From Denitrovibrio sp. (GTDB taxonomy: Bacteria; Chrysiogenota; Deferribacteres; Deferribacterales; Geovibrionaceae), in NCBI GenBank assembly GCA_002869145.1, contig PKTM01000012.1:62001-126000 (forward strand): DNA of 64,000 nt. The letters run 5' to 3'. Positions 35,118-44,796 of this stretch are shown in pieces; the stretch's first letter is position 1; each line of letters starts with the position of its first letter. The notes under the pieces are model-generated. The model did no database searches and was not told the origin of the DNA. It was given only the letters and a program-made list of their open reading frames with translations. The translations under genes and the position numbers were made by a program.

Positions 35118-35253
35118 CAATATGAAAAACCTGAATTTCGGGTGCGTATCTTTGAAACAGTTTTACAAGGGGCTGAAGCCAAGGTTTTAGAGCCCTCAGA
35201 GATGGCTGAAGATATTACGAAAGAAATACATAAATTACTTGCATTATATTAAT
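35118..35253 (+). pseudogene. C-terminal scrap of a second WYL-type regulator
   Basis: 45 codons reading FRVRIFETVLQGAEAKVLEP and SEMAEDITKEIHKLLALY-stop, parallel to the C-terminus of the gene at 32818-33834 (WILSMGAHAKVLEPKEMTEEI). A stop precedes it at 35115 and nothing of the HTH or WYL core is present nearby. Confidence 0.7.
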
Positions 35254-35268
35254 CAATAAGGAGATCTC

Positions 35269-35835
35269 ATGCAATATAAAGATATACAAAAAATACCTGT
35301 TACCGATAGCCCAAACAATGATGCATTTGAAGCCTTAGTTGAGCTTTATTACCAATCACAAGGGTATATCACTAGTGCAGGGAAATGGTTTTGGGTGTGG
35401 GAAAACGGGAAAAAACAAAGAGGTTATCAAGACATTGATGTTCTTGCAGTTAATGCTCATGAAATTATTATCATTAGCGTGACCTCTAACTTAGATGATA
35501 AGCTGAATTTCAACAGGCTTGGTCAAGTCAACGAAGAAAAACTAAATAATCTCACAGGATATTTTAATAGAGTATTCGACTACCTAAATGAAGTAGAATC
35601 ATATAGGTGGTTGGTTAATAAAGATATTAGAAAAGTAGTTGCATATAATCATGCATTCAAAAGATCTGAAGTTGCTATAAAAAATTGCCTCGATAGAGAC
35701 GGAATCCAAACCATTGGATCTGACAAGATTCTTAGCACTCTTGAGCAATACCTTTGCAATAGTAACATTAAGATTCAAGACCTCATATTAAGAGCATTGC
35801 AAGTTCAGAAATTCAATAAAGACAAAAAGAAATAA
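35269..35835 (+). CDS. Predicted nuclease-fold protein with imperfect PD-(D/E)XK motif
   Basis: The 188-aa protein begins with DAFEALVELYYQSQGY and then RGYQDIDVLAVNAHEIIIISVTSN: the Glu, QDIDVLAV and following beta strand match Mrr/Holliday-junction-resolvase-like folds, but the expected E-x-K is replaced by S-V-T-S. The rest is helical (WLVNKDIRKVVAYNHAF). AAGGAGATCTC precedes the ATG. It may be an inactivated nuclease or a binding partner; family uncertain. Confidence 0.6.
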   Translation: MQYKDIQKIPVTDSPNNDAFEALVELYYQSQGYITSAGKWFWVWENGKKQRGYQDIDVLAVNAHEIIIISVTSNLDDKLNFNRLGQVNEEKLNNLTGYFNRVFDYLNEVESYRWLVNKDIRKVVAYNHAFKRSEVAIKNCLDRDGIQTIGSDKILSTLEQYLCNSNIKIQDLILRALQVQKFNKDKKK

Positions 35836-36004
35836 GGCTTGCTATGAGTTTATCTTCTAGTTGAGCTTAGGTTGTAAATTTCTTAATTTTTATAAGTAAT
35901 TAACTCATACGGTAATTAATATTTGTTTTGTATTTTTGCAAATATCTCCTCATGGAATTTATCACAAGCAAACGAATTACAACTTTCACGGTCAACCAAA
36001 AGCA

Positions 36005-36034
36005 AAGTGAGCCTTCCCGACGGAAGACTCACTT
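36005..36034. terminator. Bidirectional hairpin downstream of mcrC
   Basis: AAGTGAG-C-CTTCC, a CGAC loop, then GGAAG-A-CTCACTT: two stacked perfect stems with a single mismatch between. It lies in the 35836-36179 gap, which holds no intact gene, and on the minus strand is followed by TTTGCTTTTGG. Confidence 0.55.
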
Positions 36035-36163
36035 ATAAAGCTCTTATATTTAGCTATTTTAGGTATCGAAAATAAATGGACTATGCCAATCAGGGATTGG
36101 GGTGCAATATACTCACAGCTGTATATCAACTATGAAGACAGAATTACGACTTTACACAGTTAA
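36029..36163 (+). pseudogene. IS256-family transposase C-terminal remnant
   Basis: 44 codons: SLIKLLYLAILGIENKW, then TMPIRDWGAIYSQLYINYED and RITTLHS-stop. This is the conserved end of IS256-family transposases (K-W-T-M-P-I-R-x-W ... Q-L-x-I-x-F/Y-E-D-R). Nothing upstream in frame continues it, so the insertion sequence has been almost completely lost. Confidence 0.8.
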
Positions 36164-36179
36164 TATGACAGGCTCTCTT

Positions 36180-37535
36180 CTAATGAAAAATACTCGTAAG
36201 TTTACTGCATGCAATCGCATTAAGGTCTTTATTATTAAAAGAACTAGTAACATTAAAGGGAATAGCACATAACCGTAATGATTTTCCGTTGGTATCTTTA
36301 GTAGAGTACTCAAAATGCTCTAATGGTTCAGTAAAGTCCACAGTATACGGGTAAATAAGAAATAGGCAGACATCATTCTTGCTATTGCGTTCATACTTTT
36401 TACCATAGGCAAAAAGCTGATACATATCCGACTGAGAAATCAAATAGTTCTTTCTTTCAAGATTCTGGTCAATAAGCTTCCATTTTGTATCCAGCACTAC
36501 AACTCGCCCATCTTTTTCCATTACGATATCAGGCTTCAGCCGAAACTTACCAGTAGCTGTATGTTTATCAACTAAATAATGTTGTTTATCTTGAGTTTTC
36601 AAATGCCAATCTGAAAAATTATTTCTGATATATGCAGCAACATAATCTTCAAAAATCCTCTCCATTGGGAAAAGCAAAGCAAAAGCTATGTCAGTCCCTT
36701 TGTAATTTGTAAAAGTTTCATTTTGAAGAAATATCTTGCACCAGCTTAGAACTCTTTCGTAATCTACCATGCTGCGATCAGGTTTAACTTTAGCAAAATC
36801 ACTAATGATATTTTGTGAAGCTCTTACCTCATCAAAGACAAAAAGATACTCTGAGATGCTTTTCTGGTTTTTATATGATTTTGATTTCTTTGAAAGCATC
36901 ATCAGGGTTGATTTTATCAACCTGTTTTCTGGCCTGTCAGTAATATACTCATCATACTCCACAAAGAATCGTTCTTTGTGTATCAAATTTTTGTTTAAAT
37001 GATCCGTCCATTTAATCTTACCTTTCATAAAATTACAGTTTTCAGCTACAGCAACATAGTCGGACTTAATTCCCTTTTTTATCAGCACGCTGAGTTCATC
37101 CAAAAACATTGTGATAAAAATTTCTATCAATGGCATTTTACTAGACTTAAGATGAGCGAAATCTATTTGCTTATAAGGTGTGCTTTTTAGACAACGCAAC
37201 ATTTTAAGAAAAATTTCTCTGGTTTCATCTTCCTTGTTATCAAGACCATGAATTTTAGGAAGAATCTCTATGACAATTCCTGCTTTTGTCTCAATGACCC
37301 CTACATAATTTTGAGCAACAAGTACCTTTTGTTTTTTTCTACTCTGTAGTTTTAGAAACCTATCAGTGTCATCACTTGAAGAAAGGACAAAATTCTCTAA
37401 CTGTTCAAACGTATCTTCAGGTACAAAAACATTGCCATTATCGCTGTAACTCAGAAGATCGTTACCTTTCTCATCTTTTTTTCCATGTTTAGCAATGCTG
37501 ATATAGCTATATTCTTTAAGAACCAGGTGTTTCAT
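36180..37535 (-). CDS. mcrC: McrC subunit of a modification-dependent restriction system
   Basis: Nuclease partner of McrB; together they cut DNA bearing modified cytosines. The 451-aa protein has the McrC N-terminal region (VLVAQNYVGVIETKAGIVIEILPKI), YDEYITDRPENRLIKSTL in the middle and a C-terminal PD-(D/E)XK core, FRLKPDIVMEKDGRVVVLDTKWK (Asp about 348, DTK about 361). Its start overlaps the end of mcrB by 20 bp, implying coupling. Confidence 0.93.
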   Translation of the reverse strand: MKHLVLKEYSYISIAKHGKKDEKGNDLLSYSDNGNVFVPEDTFEQLENFVLSSSDDTDRFLKLQSRKKQKVLVAQNYVGVIETKAGIVIEILPKIHGLDNKEDETREIFLKMLRCLKSTPYKQIDFAHLKSSKMPLIEIFITMFLDELSVLIKKGIKSDYVAVAENCNFMKGKIKWTDHLNKNLIHKERFFVEYDEYITDRPENRLIKSTLMMLSKKSKSYKNQKSISEYLFVFDEVRASQNIISDFAKVKPDRSMVDYERVLSWCKIFLQNETFTNYKGTDIAFALLFPMERIFEDYVAAYIRNNFSDWHLKTQDKQHYLVDKHTATGKFRLKPDIVMEKDGRVVVLDTKWKLIDQNLERKNYLISQSDMYQLFAYGKKYERNSKNDVCLFLIYPYTVDFTEPLEHFEYSTKDTNGKSLRLCAIPFNVTSSFNNKDLNAIACSKLTSIFH

Positions 37536-40383
37536 GCTTATCTTTTTTCAATGATTTGAGTTGATATATATTTCTAAATGCATCTGGGTTTATTAACTTG
37601 TCACCAGTTTCAATCAATGCAGGGTTTATTTGATATTCAAAAGAATCGTCCAAATCATCATGATCAAACCCAATGATTTTATCCTCTTCAACCAACTTAC
37701 TCTGAACTAATTGATTAAGAGTATCGTCAAAATCTATATTTTTTAAATCGTTCTTCGTAGGTTTGAGTTGGTTGGGATGGCACCCAAGAACTATTTGAAT
37801 TTTACTCCAGTCGTCATAAAAGTACTCCTGAAGTAGCGGAATAATTTTGTTAGCAAAAATGCTGCAAAGCTCACTGTATCTATGATCTTCATCCAGAATA
37901 TCTTTTAACTTGATGAAATATGCATGCCCTATTTGGTGATCTCTATCATAAAGATAAGTAATGCGTTTATTGATGGATTCAAGCATCTTATCTATTTCAA
38001 TATCAATCACCTTAAATCTCAATTTATCATACTTTGGCATCATCTCTTCGAAGATAAAACGACGCCTGAGAGCTGTATCCATTAAGGCAATAGACCTATC
38101 AGCAGTGTTCATTGTCCCTATAATATAAAGGTTCCTGGGCACACCAAAACTATCCCCCGAATAAGGCAATGTGACTGTCAACTCGTCATCTGCACCTATT
38201 CTCTTAGAATCTTCTATGAGTGTTATAAGCTCACCAAAGATTTTGGATATATTGCCACGGTTAATTTCATCTATTATCAATACAACATTAGGAGATTTGT
38301 TTTCAGCTAAGTTGCGAGGAAAGTCCTCTATGAAATTACTTTTATTAAGCGAGTAAGTCGTTTGCTGGCTCAGCTGTTTACTATATATTTGGCTAATTGG
38401 TATTTCCACATCTGCCAAAAGCCATTTTACTCTTCTGAAATGACAACGATTAATTTCCTCGTTTGGGAGATACTGGTAATCTCCATCAACGACACCTATC
38501 GCTCTGATAGTCCTTAATCCTTTAGACGCAAAAACAATATCTCCGGTCTTAATCTTATTCTTAAACCTGTCAATAAACTCATAATTTGACTTACTATATT
38601 CGTAATTATTTTTTTGAACCTCTTCATCATATTTTTTCTTAACTTCAGAAAGTGTGTCACAGTCAGAGTAATCTATATCACCTCCCCATCCCATAACAAT
38701 AAGGCCATTAGCAATGCAATATTCATGTATTCTAACCCCCTCATCAGATGTTGAGTCACCCAATGATATTTTATGGAAGTCATTTTGCATTTGTTCATCG
38801 GTTAGAGAAAAGCCCATGAATTTATTACTGGCTATACTATCACTATATTTTATATTGTCTAAAGCTAGTTCAGCCGCTTTCTTGAAAACACCTGCTTTAA
38901 CTTTATAGATTACATTATCAGAAGGGTTTTCATCTATATTGGGTGGAATTGGCTTGATGCCCTCAACAAACTCTTCATATGAATAGCTCTGGTGAAATGT
39001 CACAAACTCTATTTGCCCCTTCTCTTGTAAAACTTTGAACTTCTCTAATGCATCTTCACGGTCATCATATCTAGTCTCAGTAATTTTCAAAGCCTTCTCG
39101 ATAACACTATATGTCTTCCCTGTTCCAGGTGGGCCATATAATATTGTGTTTAACTCATATTTGGTTTCAGGAATATTACCCTCCGTTCGACAACCATCTT
39201 CACCGTTCTCATCTATATACTTTGCCATAAATTCTTCTAAAAACTTAGAATATTTATTTTTATTGCTAATTTCCAATAAGCCCAGTTGTACATTTACGCC
39301 ATATCCACTAATATCCCAAGATTCAATTTTTTCCCATGAAATATCTCTATAGTTATCATAAGGTTTAAATGACGCATTATAGACATTTTTAGAGTTAACA
39401 ACCCCATATCCTATACATGTAGCAACACCAGAAAGGGCAATGATAATATCATTCTCATTTATTTTGTTTACAAAATAGTCGCCGAATCTTGACCAATATT
39501 TTAATCTGCCCTCAGGTACACCTTTGCTAATTTTGTGATATTGCTGCAAAAGTCCCTGTTGATCTTTATAATGACTTAAATCGCCAAGTCCTTCTGAATT
39601 AATTGCCATTATCTTTTTAACGTAAAAATCGTTCCACATCTCGCCACCAGGACCTGGATAATACAACCAAACCTTACGAACTGACTCATTATTTTTTTGA
39701 GGTTTAATCCCCAACTCATCCGAATATAGAACCATCATAAAGCCATATGGGGTAAGTTCCTCTACTTCCTCTTTAATTCTTATATAAATCTCTCTCAATT
39801 GGAGCATAGCTGCTATTGGTTTACCTTTCAGTGAATTGCTAGAAATACCAAATTTTTCAATAAAATATTTGATGTGCGTTAATGAGTATATCGGAAGAGC
39901 CCATTCGGGATTATAAGCTGCCAATATTCTTAACTTGCGACCATCTCCAAGCAAATCATTTGTATCAATACCTAATTCAGATTGTAAGACTTGCCAATCA
40001 TAAATCTTCTTTGCGTCCTCAGGATTATAAATACTTGCAATATATTGATGGATTTTCAACACATAAGTAAAGGCTTCATCTAAACTGTATTTTTGCAACA
40101 TTTTTAATACAAAAGTTGAGCCATCGGATTGATAATAAATGAGATGTCCTCTAGAACTTCCAGGGGAATATGTGCCTATACAATCTCTCAATCCAAATTC
40201 AAGCCAATAGCTAAAGGTATCTTTACTGCCACCGCCAACACAATACTCATCTAACGTTAAATGTGTAATTCTATCTGAAGGAAATTTGCTTATAAACTCA
40301 CGATGTTTAGCATCATTACCTGTAAGTTTATGATATTCTGTATTGCTTTTAGCCAGTTCAATTATTTTCTCTTTTATTTCCAT
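37516..40383 (-). CDS. mcrB: McrB GTPase with N-terminal sensor region and inserted EVE-like domain
   Basis: The 955-aa AAA+ GTPase loads and drives the McrC nuclease. Walker A LYGPPGTGKT lies near residue 414, followed by FVTFHQSYSYEEFVEGIKP; Walker B VVLIIDEINRGN near 700 and the GTP-specificity loop MNTADRS near 760, then DTALRRRF. Between Walker A and Walker B is an extra block (about 560-690: IVMGWGGDIDYSDC, GDIVFASKGLRTIRAIGVVDGDYQY) that resembles an EVE/modified-base reader. A second reader-like segment (NDIIIALSGVATCIGYGVV) lies before the AAA domain. The N-terminal about 200 residues are unrecognised. Confidence 0.9.
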   Translation of the reverse strand: MEIKEKIIELAKSNTEYHKLTGNDAKHREFISKFPSDRITHLTLDEYCVGGGSKDTFSYWLEFGLRDCIGTYSPGSSRGHLIYYQSDGSTFVLKMLQKYSLDEAFTYVLKIHQYIASIYNPEDAKKIYDWQVLQSELGIDTNDLLGDGRKLRILAAYNPEWALPIYSLTHIKYFIEKFGISSNSLKGKPIAAMLQLREIYIRIKEEVEELTPYGFMMVLYSDELGIKPQKNNESVRKVWLYYPGPGGEMWNDFYVKKIMAINSEGLGDLSHYKDQQGLLQQYHKISKGVPEGRLKYWSRFGDYFVNKINENDIIIALSGVATCIGYGVVNSKNVYNASFKPYDNYRDISWEKIESWDISGYGVNVQLGLLEISNKNKYSKFLEEFMAKYIDENGEDGCRTEGNIPETKYELNTILYGPPGTGKTYSVIEKALKITETRYDDREDALEKFKVLQEKGQIEFVTFHQSYSYEEFVEGIKPIPPNIDENPSDNVIYKVKAGVFKKAAELALDNIKYSDSIASNKFMGFSLTDEQMQNDFHKISLGDSTSDEGVRIHEYCIANGLIVMGWGGDIDYSDCDTLSEVKKKYDEEVQKNNYEYSKSNYEFIDRFKNKIKTGDIVFASKGLRTIRAIGVVDGDYQYLPNEEINRCHFRRVKWLLADVEIPISQIYSKQLSQQTTYSLNKSNFIEDFPRNLAENKSPNVVLIIDEINRGNISKIFGELITLIEDSKRIGADDELTVTLPYSGDSFGVPRNLYIIGTMNTADRSIALMDTALRRRFIFEEMMPKYDKLRFKVIDIEIDKMLESINKRITYLYDRDHQIGHAYFIKLKDILDEDHRYSELCSIFANKIIPLLQEYFYDDWSKIQIVLGCHPNQLKPTKNDLKNIDFDDTLNQLVQSKLVEEDKIIGFDHDDLDDSFEYQINPALIETGDKLINPDAFRNIYQLKSLKKDKHETPGS

Positions 40384-40392
40384 AACAACACC

Positions 40393-42366
40393 TTAATTTA
40401 GATTCTTCAGCATATCCACCCAACCTTCGTGGATCATGACCATGGCCATAGTGTCAAGCTCGCAGTATTTAAGAAGAGCTTTGCGCAGTTCATTACGCTC
40501 GGCAAGCGACATCTCTTCAAACTGCATACGGGCATATGCCGTAAGTGCAGCCCCGCCGCCCCTTATCTCATCATCCTCTGTGAATCTGTCTAAAATCTCT
40601 TCATCTATATCCTGAAACATTTTCGGCAACAGCTTATAAGGGTCTTTCACTTTGCCGTCTTCCTTTTTTACCCATATCCAGCCTTTATAATTCAGACTAG
40701 GGATTGTTTTAGTTCCGTAGACAGGCTCTGAATACTTATCCTGAAGATATTTTGAACTATTCAGAATTGCCGGAAGTACAGCCTTAATGGAATTTGAACC
40801 GTTTGTCTGCGGATCATAATAATATCGTTTTACAACATCCCACTGGTCAACCATACATCTTTCGCCTTCCCACTTTTCAACTGAATCTTTTGATGAACGG
40901 GTAATAGTTTTAATGAAATGTATCAGTTCTGCCTTGTCAGTGATTACAGTTTTATCATCCTGCAGCTGTCTGTAAATCATGTTTAAAAATGAATTTTCGT
41001 GATTGGAATATCTGAAGATAGTGCCCTCATTCGCCTCCAGACACTTTTTCAAAGCTCTCAGAAAATCATAATTAGGAAAAACCCCCGGCTCTGAGTTAAG
41101 ATACTCCGTCTTATGCTCAACAGTCCCGTCTTCTTTCAGGATATGATGTGAAAACTGAAAGGCTATTCCTTCATAAGGTCTGCGACCGGCATTAAATGGA
41201 ATCGCCACCATGGAGGTTTCAAAGTCAATAAAATTTAGCGGATATTTCCATGTCGCAAGCTCTGCGGCAAAACCTTCCGCATCAAAATATATGGAACTGT
41301 CATTGTTCTTATACTTTTCCACCTGCATCCACTGTCGTTCTCTCGGCGAAAGCCCCGGTTTAGCGTCAGGCGCAGGGGAAATATCTTCTTCTTCGACTTC
41401 ATCCAGCTTATATTTGCCAGCTTCCAGCAACTTGCCTTTACCTCTATAGTTCCATAGATTAAACATAAGTTGGTCGTCAAATTCCTCATCACTCCAGCCA
41501 AGCTGAGCTTTCCAACACTCTTTGAAACCACTTTTAAGCCCCATTTTTTCATCTTCCAGATCAGCTGTAAATTCGCACCCCGCACATCCTGTAGATATCG
41601 GTGTATTTATCTTTTCATCTCTCTCATAATAATCTGCAAGGTAGGTAACATAATCAGGAAAGGTCATCCCTTCATAAGTATCAGAATGTATGATGTCGGT
41701 TATCTCATCGACATTCACTTTGCATAGAACCTTGTGCTTCAGGTCTGCCTCTGTAATACTGCTCGAGACCTCAACACCTTTTCTGCCATCTGTCGTTCTG
41801 ATCCTGAATTTCTGATTCAACCCATCAGTGCCGGCGACAGTATTCTTATCAGCCATCATCAGATAGCTGGTAACATTCCAATCCGGAAAAGCTGATTCCA
41901 TTACATATTTCTGAAAAGCAACATCAAACAGATAGTCAGCCCAGGCACTTTTCGGTTTCCCGTCTCTTTTGTTGAGAAAAGGACTCTGCTCTGTGGTATC
42001 AAAAGACTTCGCCTTCACTTCTATCAGTTCAACATTCCTGCCTTTTTTCACCAGAACGTCTACTCTTATGAATAGGTTTATATATTTTATCGCAGGCTCA
42101 TAGATGATAACGTCTTCCTGCTCCAGCAGACTGTTTGTCTGTTCAAGGGCTTCCTTTTCAACTAGCGTAGTGATATCATGTCCACCTGGATGGTAACATT
42201 TCGCCAGTTCACCAACCTGGAAACCGCCTTCCGCAAGTGACGCCAGAAAAGGATCATCTGCTGAAGTATTCTTATATTCTTTTTCTTTCTTTGTATAAAA
42301 AAGCTTCGACGGACAGCTATGCCCAATTTTGAACCGTGACTTAGTTAAATACCTTGGTTTACTCAT
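40393..42366 (-). CDS. DUF2779-family nuclease linked to McrBC
   Basis: The 657-aa protein has an N-terminal Cas4/RecB-like PD-(D/E)XK region (KSRFKIGHSCPSKLFY ... FIRVDVLVKKGRNVELIEVKAKS) and Cys residues (TGCAGCEFTADLEDEKMGLKSGFKEC) that could hold an Fe-S cluster. The C-terminal DUF2779 part has an RNase H/DEDD-like start, PLNFIDFETSMVAIPF, and ends with CELDTMAMVMIHEGW, typical of DEDD exonucleases. It is the first gene of the minus-strand McrB-McrC operon, 9 bp ahead of mcrB. A copy of the shared operator lies 76 bp upstream. Confidence 0.85.
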   Translation of the reverse strand: MSKPRYLTKSRFKIGHSCPSKLFYTKKEKEYKNTSADDPFLASLAEGGFQVGELAKCYHPGGHDITTLVEKEALEQTNSLLEQEDVIIYEPAIKYINLFIRVDVLVKKGRNVELIEVKAKSFDTTEQSPFLNKRDGKPKSAWADYLFDVAFQKYVMESAFPDWNVTSYLMMADKNTVAGTDGLNQKFRIRTTDGRKGVEVSSSITEADLKHKVLCKVNVDEITDIIHSDTYEGMTFPDYVTYLADYYERDEKINTPISTGCAGCEFTADLEDEKMGLKSGFKECWKAQLGWSDEEFDDQLMFNLWNYRGKGKLLEAGKYKLDEVEEEDISPAPDAKPGLSPRERQWMQVEKYKNNDSSIYFDAEGFAAELATWKYPLNFIDFETSMVAIPFNAGRRPYEGIAFQFSHHILKEDGTVEHKTEYLNSEPGVFPNYDFLRALKKCLEANEGTIFRYSNHENSFLNMIYRQLQDDKTVITDKAELIHFIKTITRSSKDSVEKWEGERCMVDQWDVVKRYYYDPQTNGSNSIKAVLPAILNSSKYLQDKYSEPVYGTKTIPSLNYKGWIWVKKEDGKVKDPYKLLPKMFQDIDEEILDRFTEDDEIRGGGAALTAYARMQFEEMSLAERNELRKALLKYCELDTMAMVMIHEGWVDMLKNLN

Positions 42367-42441
42367 ATTAATCCCCGCATCCTGAATTTTAACACACAGT
42401 GTTTACTTGTGTCTTTACTATTTTTAGTTATAATACTTTTA

Positions 42442-42460
42442 TGCGACAGATTCTGTCACA
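42442..42460. promoter_or_regulatory. Shared 19-bp operator, copy 3
   Basis: TGCGACAGA-T-TCTGTCACA, a near-perfect palindrome between the divergent DUF2779-McrBC operon (start 42366) and the 5'-nucleotidase gene (start 42492). It can control either or both. TTATAATAC just to its left may be a -10 for the rightward promoter. Confidence 0.65.
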
Positions 42461-42491
42461 TGAGACATGTATATCTTTTTCAGAGGTACAA

Positions 42492-43406
42492 ATGGCAGTC
42501 GATTTAAGCAAGATACTCGTAGTAGGAATTTCATCCAGAGCTCTTTTTGATCTAGAAGAAGAAAATGCTATCTTTGAAAATGAGCCGCTTGAATCATATA
42601 TCAAGTACAAGATAGATCATGAAAATGTTTTTCTAAAAAAAGGGACAGCTTTTCCCCTCATTGAAGCACTCTTAAAGCTCAATACGTTATATGAAGGTGA
42701 GAAGCTGGTAGAAGTCATTGTTATGTCTCGCAACAGCCCAGACACCGGTCTGCGCATATTAAATAGTATCAAGCATTATGGTCTGGATATCACACGGTCT
42801 GCCTTTGCTGGCGGAGAACTGCTCTCTCCCTATCTGGATGCTTTCAAGGTTAATCTTTTCCTCTCAAAAGATGAAGATGACGTCCAGTATGCAATAGACA
42901 ACGGTGTTGCGGCAGCACTGCTGTATGACCCTCCAAAAGATTACGAACCTGACACAGAACATATCAGATTGGCACTTGATGCGGATGCAGTAATATTTTC
43001 AGAAGAATCCGAGCAAATATATAAAGAACAGGGACTGGAAGCATTTCTCAGACATGAAACCGAGAATGAAGACGAACCTATTCCACCCGGCAACTTTATG
43101 ACATTTCTGGAAATACTCTCAACCATTCAGAAAAAATTTGGTGTGGAGAAATCCCCTCTGAAAGTTGCCATTGTTACAGCCAGAAGCTATCCGGCAAATA
43201 TCCGTGTTATCAAAACCCTGCGTTCCAAAGGAATATATTTAAATGAAGCATTCTTTTTGGGTGGTCTATCAAAAGATGAAGTGCTTAAGGCTTTCAGACC
43301 GCTTATCTTCTTTGATGATCAGGATTTACATGCAGGCCCGGCATCGCAGCATGTACCCTCTGGAAGAGTCCCTTATAAATCCGGCTCTAAATTGAATCAA
43401 AAATAA
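42492..43406 (+). CDS. Cytosolic 5'-nucleotidase (NT5C1-like family)
   Basis: Predicted nucleoside monophosphate phosphatase of the 5_nucleotid family found in animals and some bacteria. The chosen start MAVDLSKILVVGISSRALFD has AGAGG upstream; a longer frame opens at 42399 but would cover the operator. Conserved parts are VIVMSRNSPDTGLRILNSIKHYGLDITRSAFAGGE (about 75-110), VAAALLYDPP and the C-terminal LIFFDDQDLHAG. The 304-aa length is typical. It converges on dnaB with no gap between stop codons. Confidence 0.82.
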   Translation: MAVDLSKILVVGISSRALFDLEEENAIFENEPLESYIKYKIDHENVFLKKGTAFPLIEALLKLNTLYEGEKLVEVIVMSRNSPDTGLRILNSIKHYGLDITRSAFAGGELLSPYLDAFKVNLFLSKDEDDVQYAIDNGVAAALLYDPPKDYEPDTEHIRLALDADAVIFSEESEQIYKEQGLEAFLRHETENEDEPIPPGNFMTFLEILSTIQKKFGVEKSPLKVAIVTARSYPANIRVIKTLRSKGIYLNEAFFLGGLSKDEVLKAFRPLIFFDDQDLHAGPASQHVPSGRVPYKSGSKLNQK

Positions 43407-44732
43407 CTATTCATTTTCGAAAGCCATATACTCTTTCACAAACCGAAGCCTGATGTCATCAGTAGCTCCATGTCTGTGTTTTGCTACAAGTACTTCCGCA
43501 CGATCAGGATATGGACACTGTTCTTTAGTATAAACAACATCCCGATATAGAAACATAATCAGGTATGCATCCTGCTCTATCGCACCAGATTCACGCAGGT
43601 CAGATATTCTTGGCCGTTTCGACTCTTCCTTTGATCTGTTTTCAACCGCCCTGTTTAACTGAGAAAGCGCCACCACAGGAACATTCAATTCTTTGGCCAG
43701 TGCTTTCAAAGATCTTGATATATCGGAAATCTGCTGTTCCCTATTGTCCCCCTTATTTGAGCTCATAAGCTGAAGGTAATCAACAAATACAAGGTCAAGC
43801 CCGTGCTCTCGCTTAATCCTTCTGCACTTTGCTCTCATCTCCAGAGGGTTTATAGCAGGGGTATCGTCTAGGAAAAAATTCAGATCAGACAACTGTCCGC
43901 TAGCCATTATAAGGTTTTGCCAGTCTTTCTGAGTAAAATAGCCGTTACGGATTTTGGCAGACTCCACCCTCCCCAAAGCAGAAATAAGTCTCTGAACAAG
44001 CTGGGCAGATGACATCTCCAGAGTAAAAAACGCTACAGACTTTTTCTCTTCACTCACGGCGGCATTCAGAGCGACATTAAGTGCGAAAGCGGTCTTCCCC
44101 ATACCTGGACGTCCTGCCATGATAATCAGGTCAGAGGGCTGCAGACCGTTTATGAGTTCATCAAGTTTAGTATACCCAGTGCTGGTCCCTGATAATGAGT
44201 TTATATTTTTGAATAGCTTATCAAGGCTGTCGATCACCTCCGGCAGAATTGTCCCCAAATGCCTTACATTCACATTGGCTTTCTTTTCAGCCAGCATGAA
44301 AACTCGCTTTTCAGCATCTTCAACAAGATCGTCTATGTCACCATAACTGCCGTAACAATTATCTATAACTTCCGAAGCAGTATTAATAAGCTGTCTAACG
44401 ATAGACTTTTCTCTAACTATCTTCGCATAATATTTCATGTTCGCAGATGAAGGCAGTATATCGATCAGAGATGATATATAATCCAGTCCTCCAGCTTTGT
44501 TTATCTCTTTATCTTCAATGTTGTTCAGTAATGTCACTATATCTACTGGCTGGTTATTTTCGTGTAATTTTACGATGTGCCTGAAAAGATAGCGATGAAC
44601 TGGCATGTAGAAATCAACCGGCAGGAGCTTGTCTATTATTTTGTCCAGAGAAGTGTTATCTATCAGTGCCGATGCTATGACGGCCTGCTCAGCCTCTTGG
44701 CTATATGGCTGCTCATGTTTATCTGATTTCAT
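43407..44732 (-). CDS. dnaB: Replicative DNA helicase DnaB
   Basis: Hexameric 5'-3' helicase at the replication fork. The 441-aa protein has the standard two-domain layout: an N-terminal primase-binding domain (PYSQEAEQAVIASALIDN) and a RecA-like domain with Walker A GRPGMGKTAFALN (about 208), H-x-E-like FFTLEMSSAQLVQR, Walker B LDLVFVDYLQLM, SQLNRAVENRSKEESKRPRISDLRESGAIEQDA and the C-terminal VAKHRHGATDDIRLRF. Probably the chromosomal copy. It has no recognisable ribosomal-protein neighbour here. Confidence 0.95.
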   Translation of the reverse strand: MKSDKHEQPYSQEAEQAVIASALIDNTSLDKIIDKLLPVDFYMPVHRYLFRHIVKLHENNQPVDIVTLLNNIEDKEINKAGGLDYISSLIDILPSSANMKYYAKIVREKSIVRQLINTASEVIDNCYGSYGDIDDLVEDAEKRVFMLAEKKANVNVRHLGTILPEVIDSLDKLFKNINSLSGTSTGYTKLDELINGLQPSDLIIMAGRPGMGKTAFALNVALNAAVSEEKKSVAFFTLEMSSAQLVQRLISALGRVESAKIRNGYFTQKDWQNLIMASGQLSDLNFFLDDTPAINPLEMRAKCRRIKREHGLDLVFVDYLQLMSSNKGDNREQQISDISRSLKALAKELNVPVVALSQLNRAVENRSKEESKRPRISDLRESGAIEQDAYLIMFLYRDVVYTKEQCPYPDRAEVLVAKHRHGATDDIRLRFVKEYMAFENE

Positions 44733-44796
44733 AACTCAGTCCTCCACACATATTAAACCTCCTGTCCTTAAGCTTGCATTCAGGGTAAGGGTTGTA

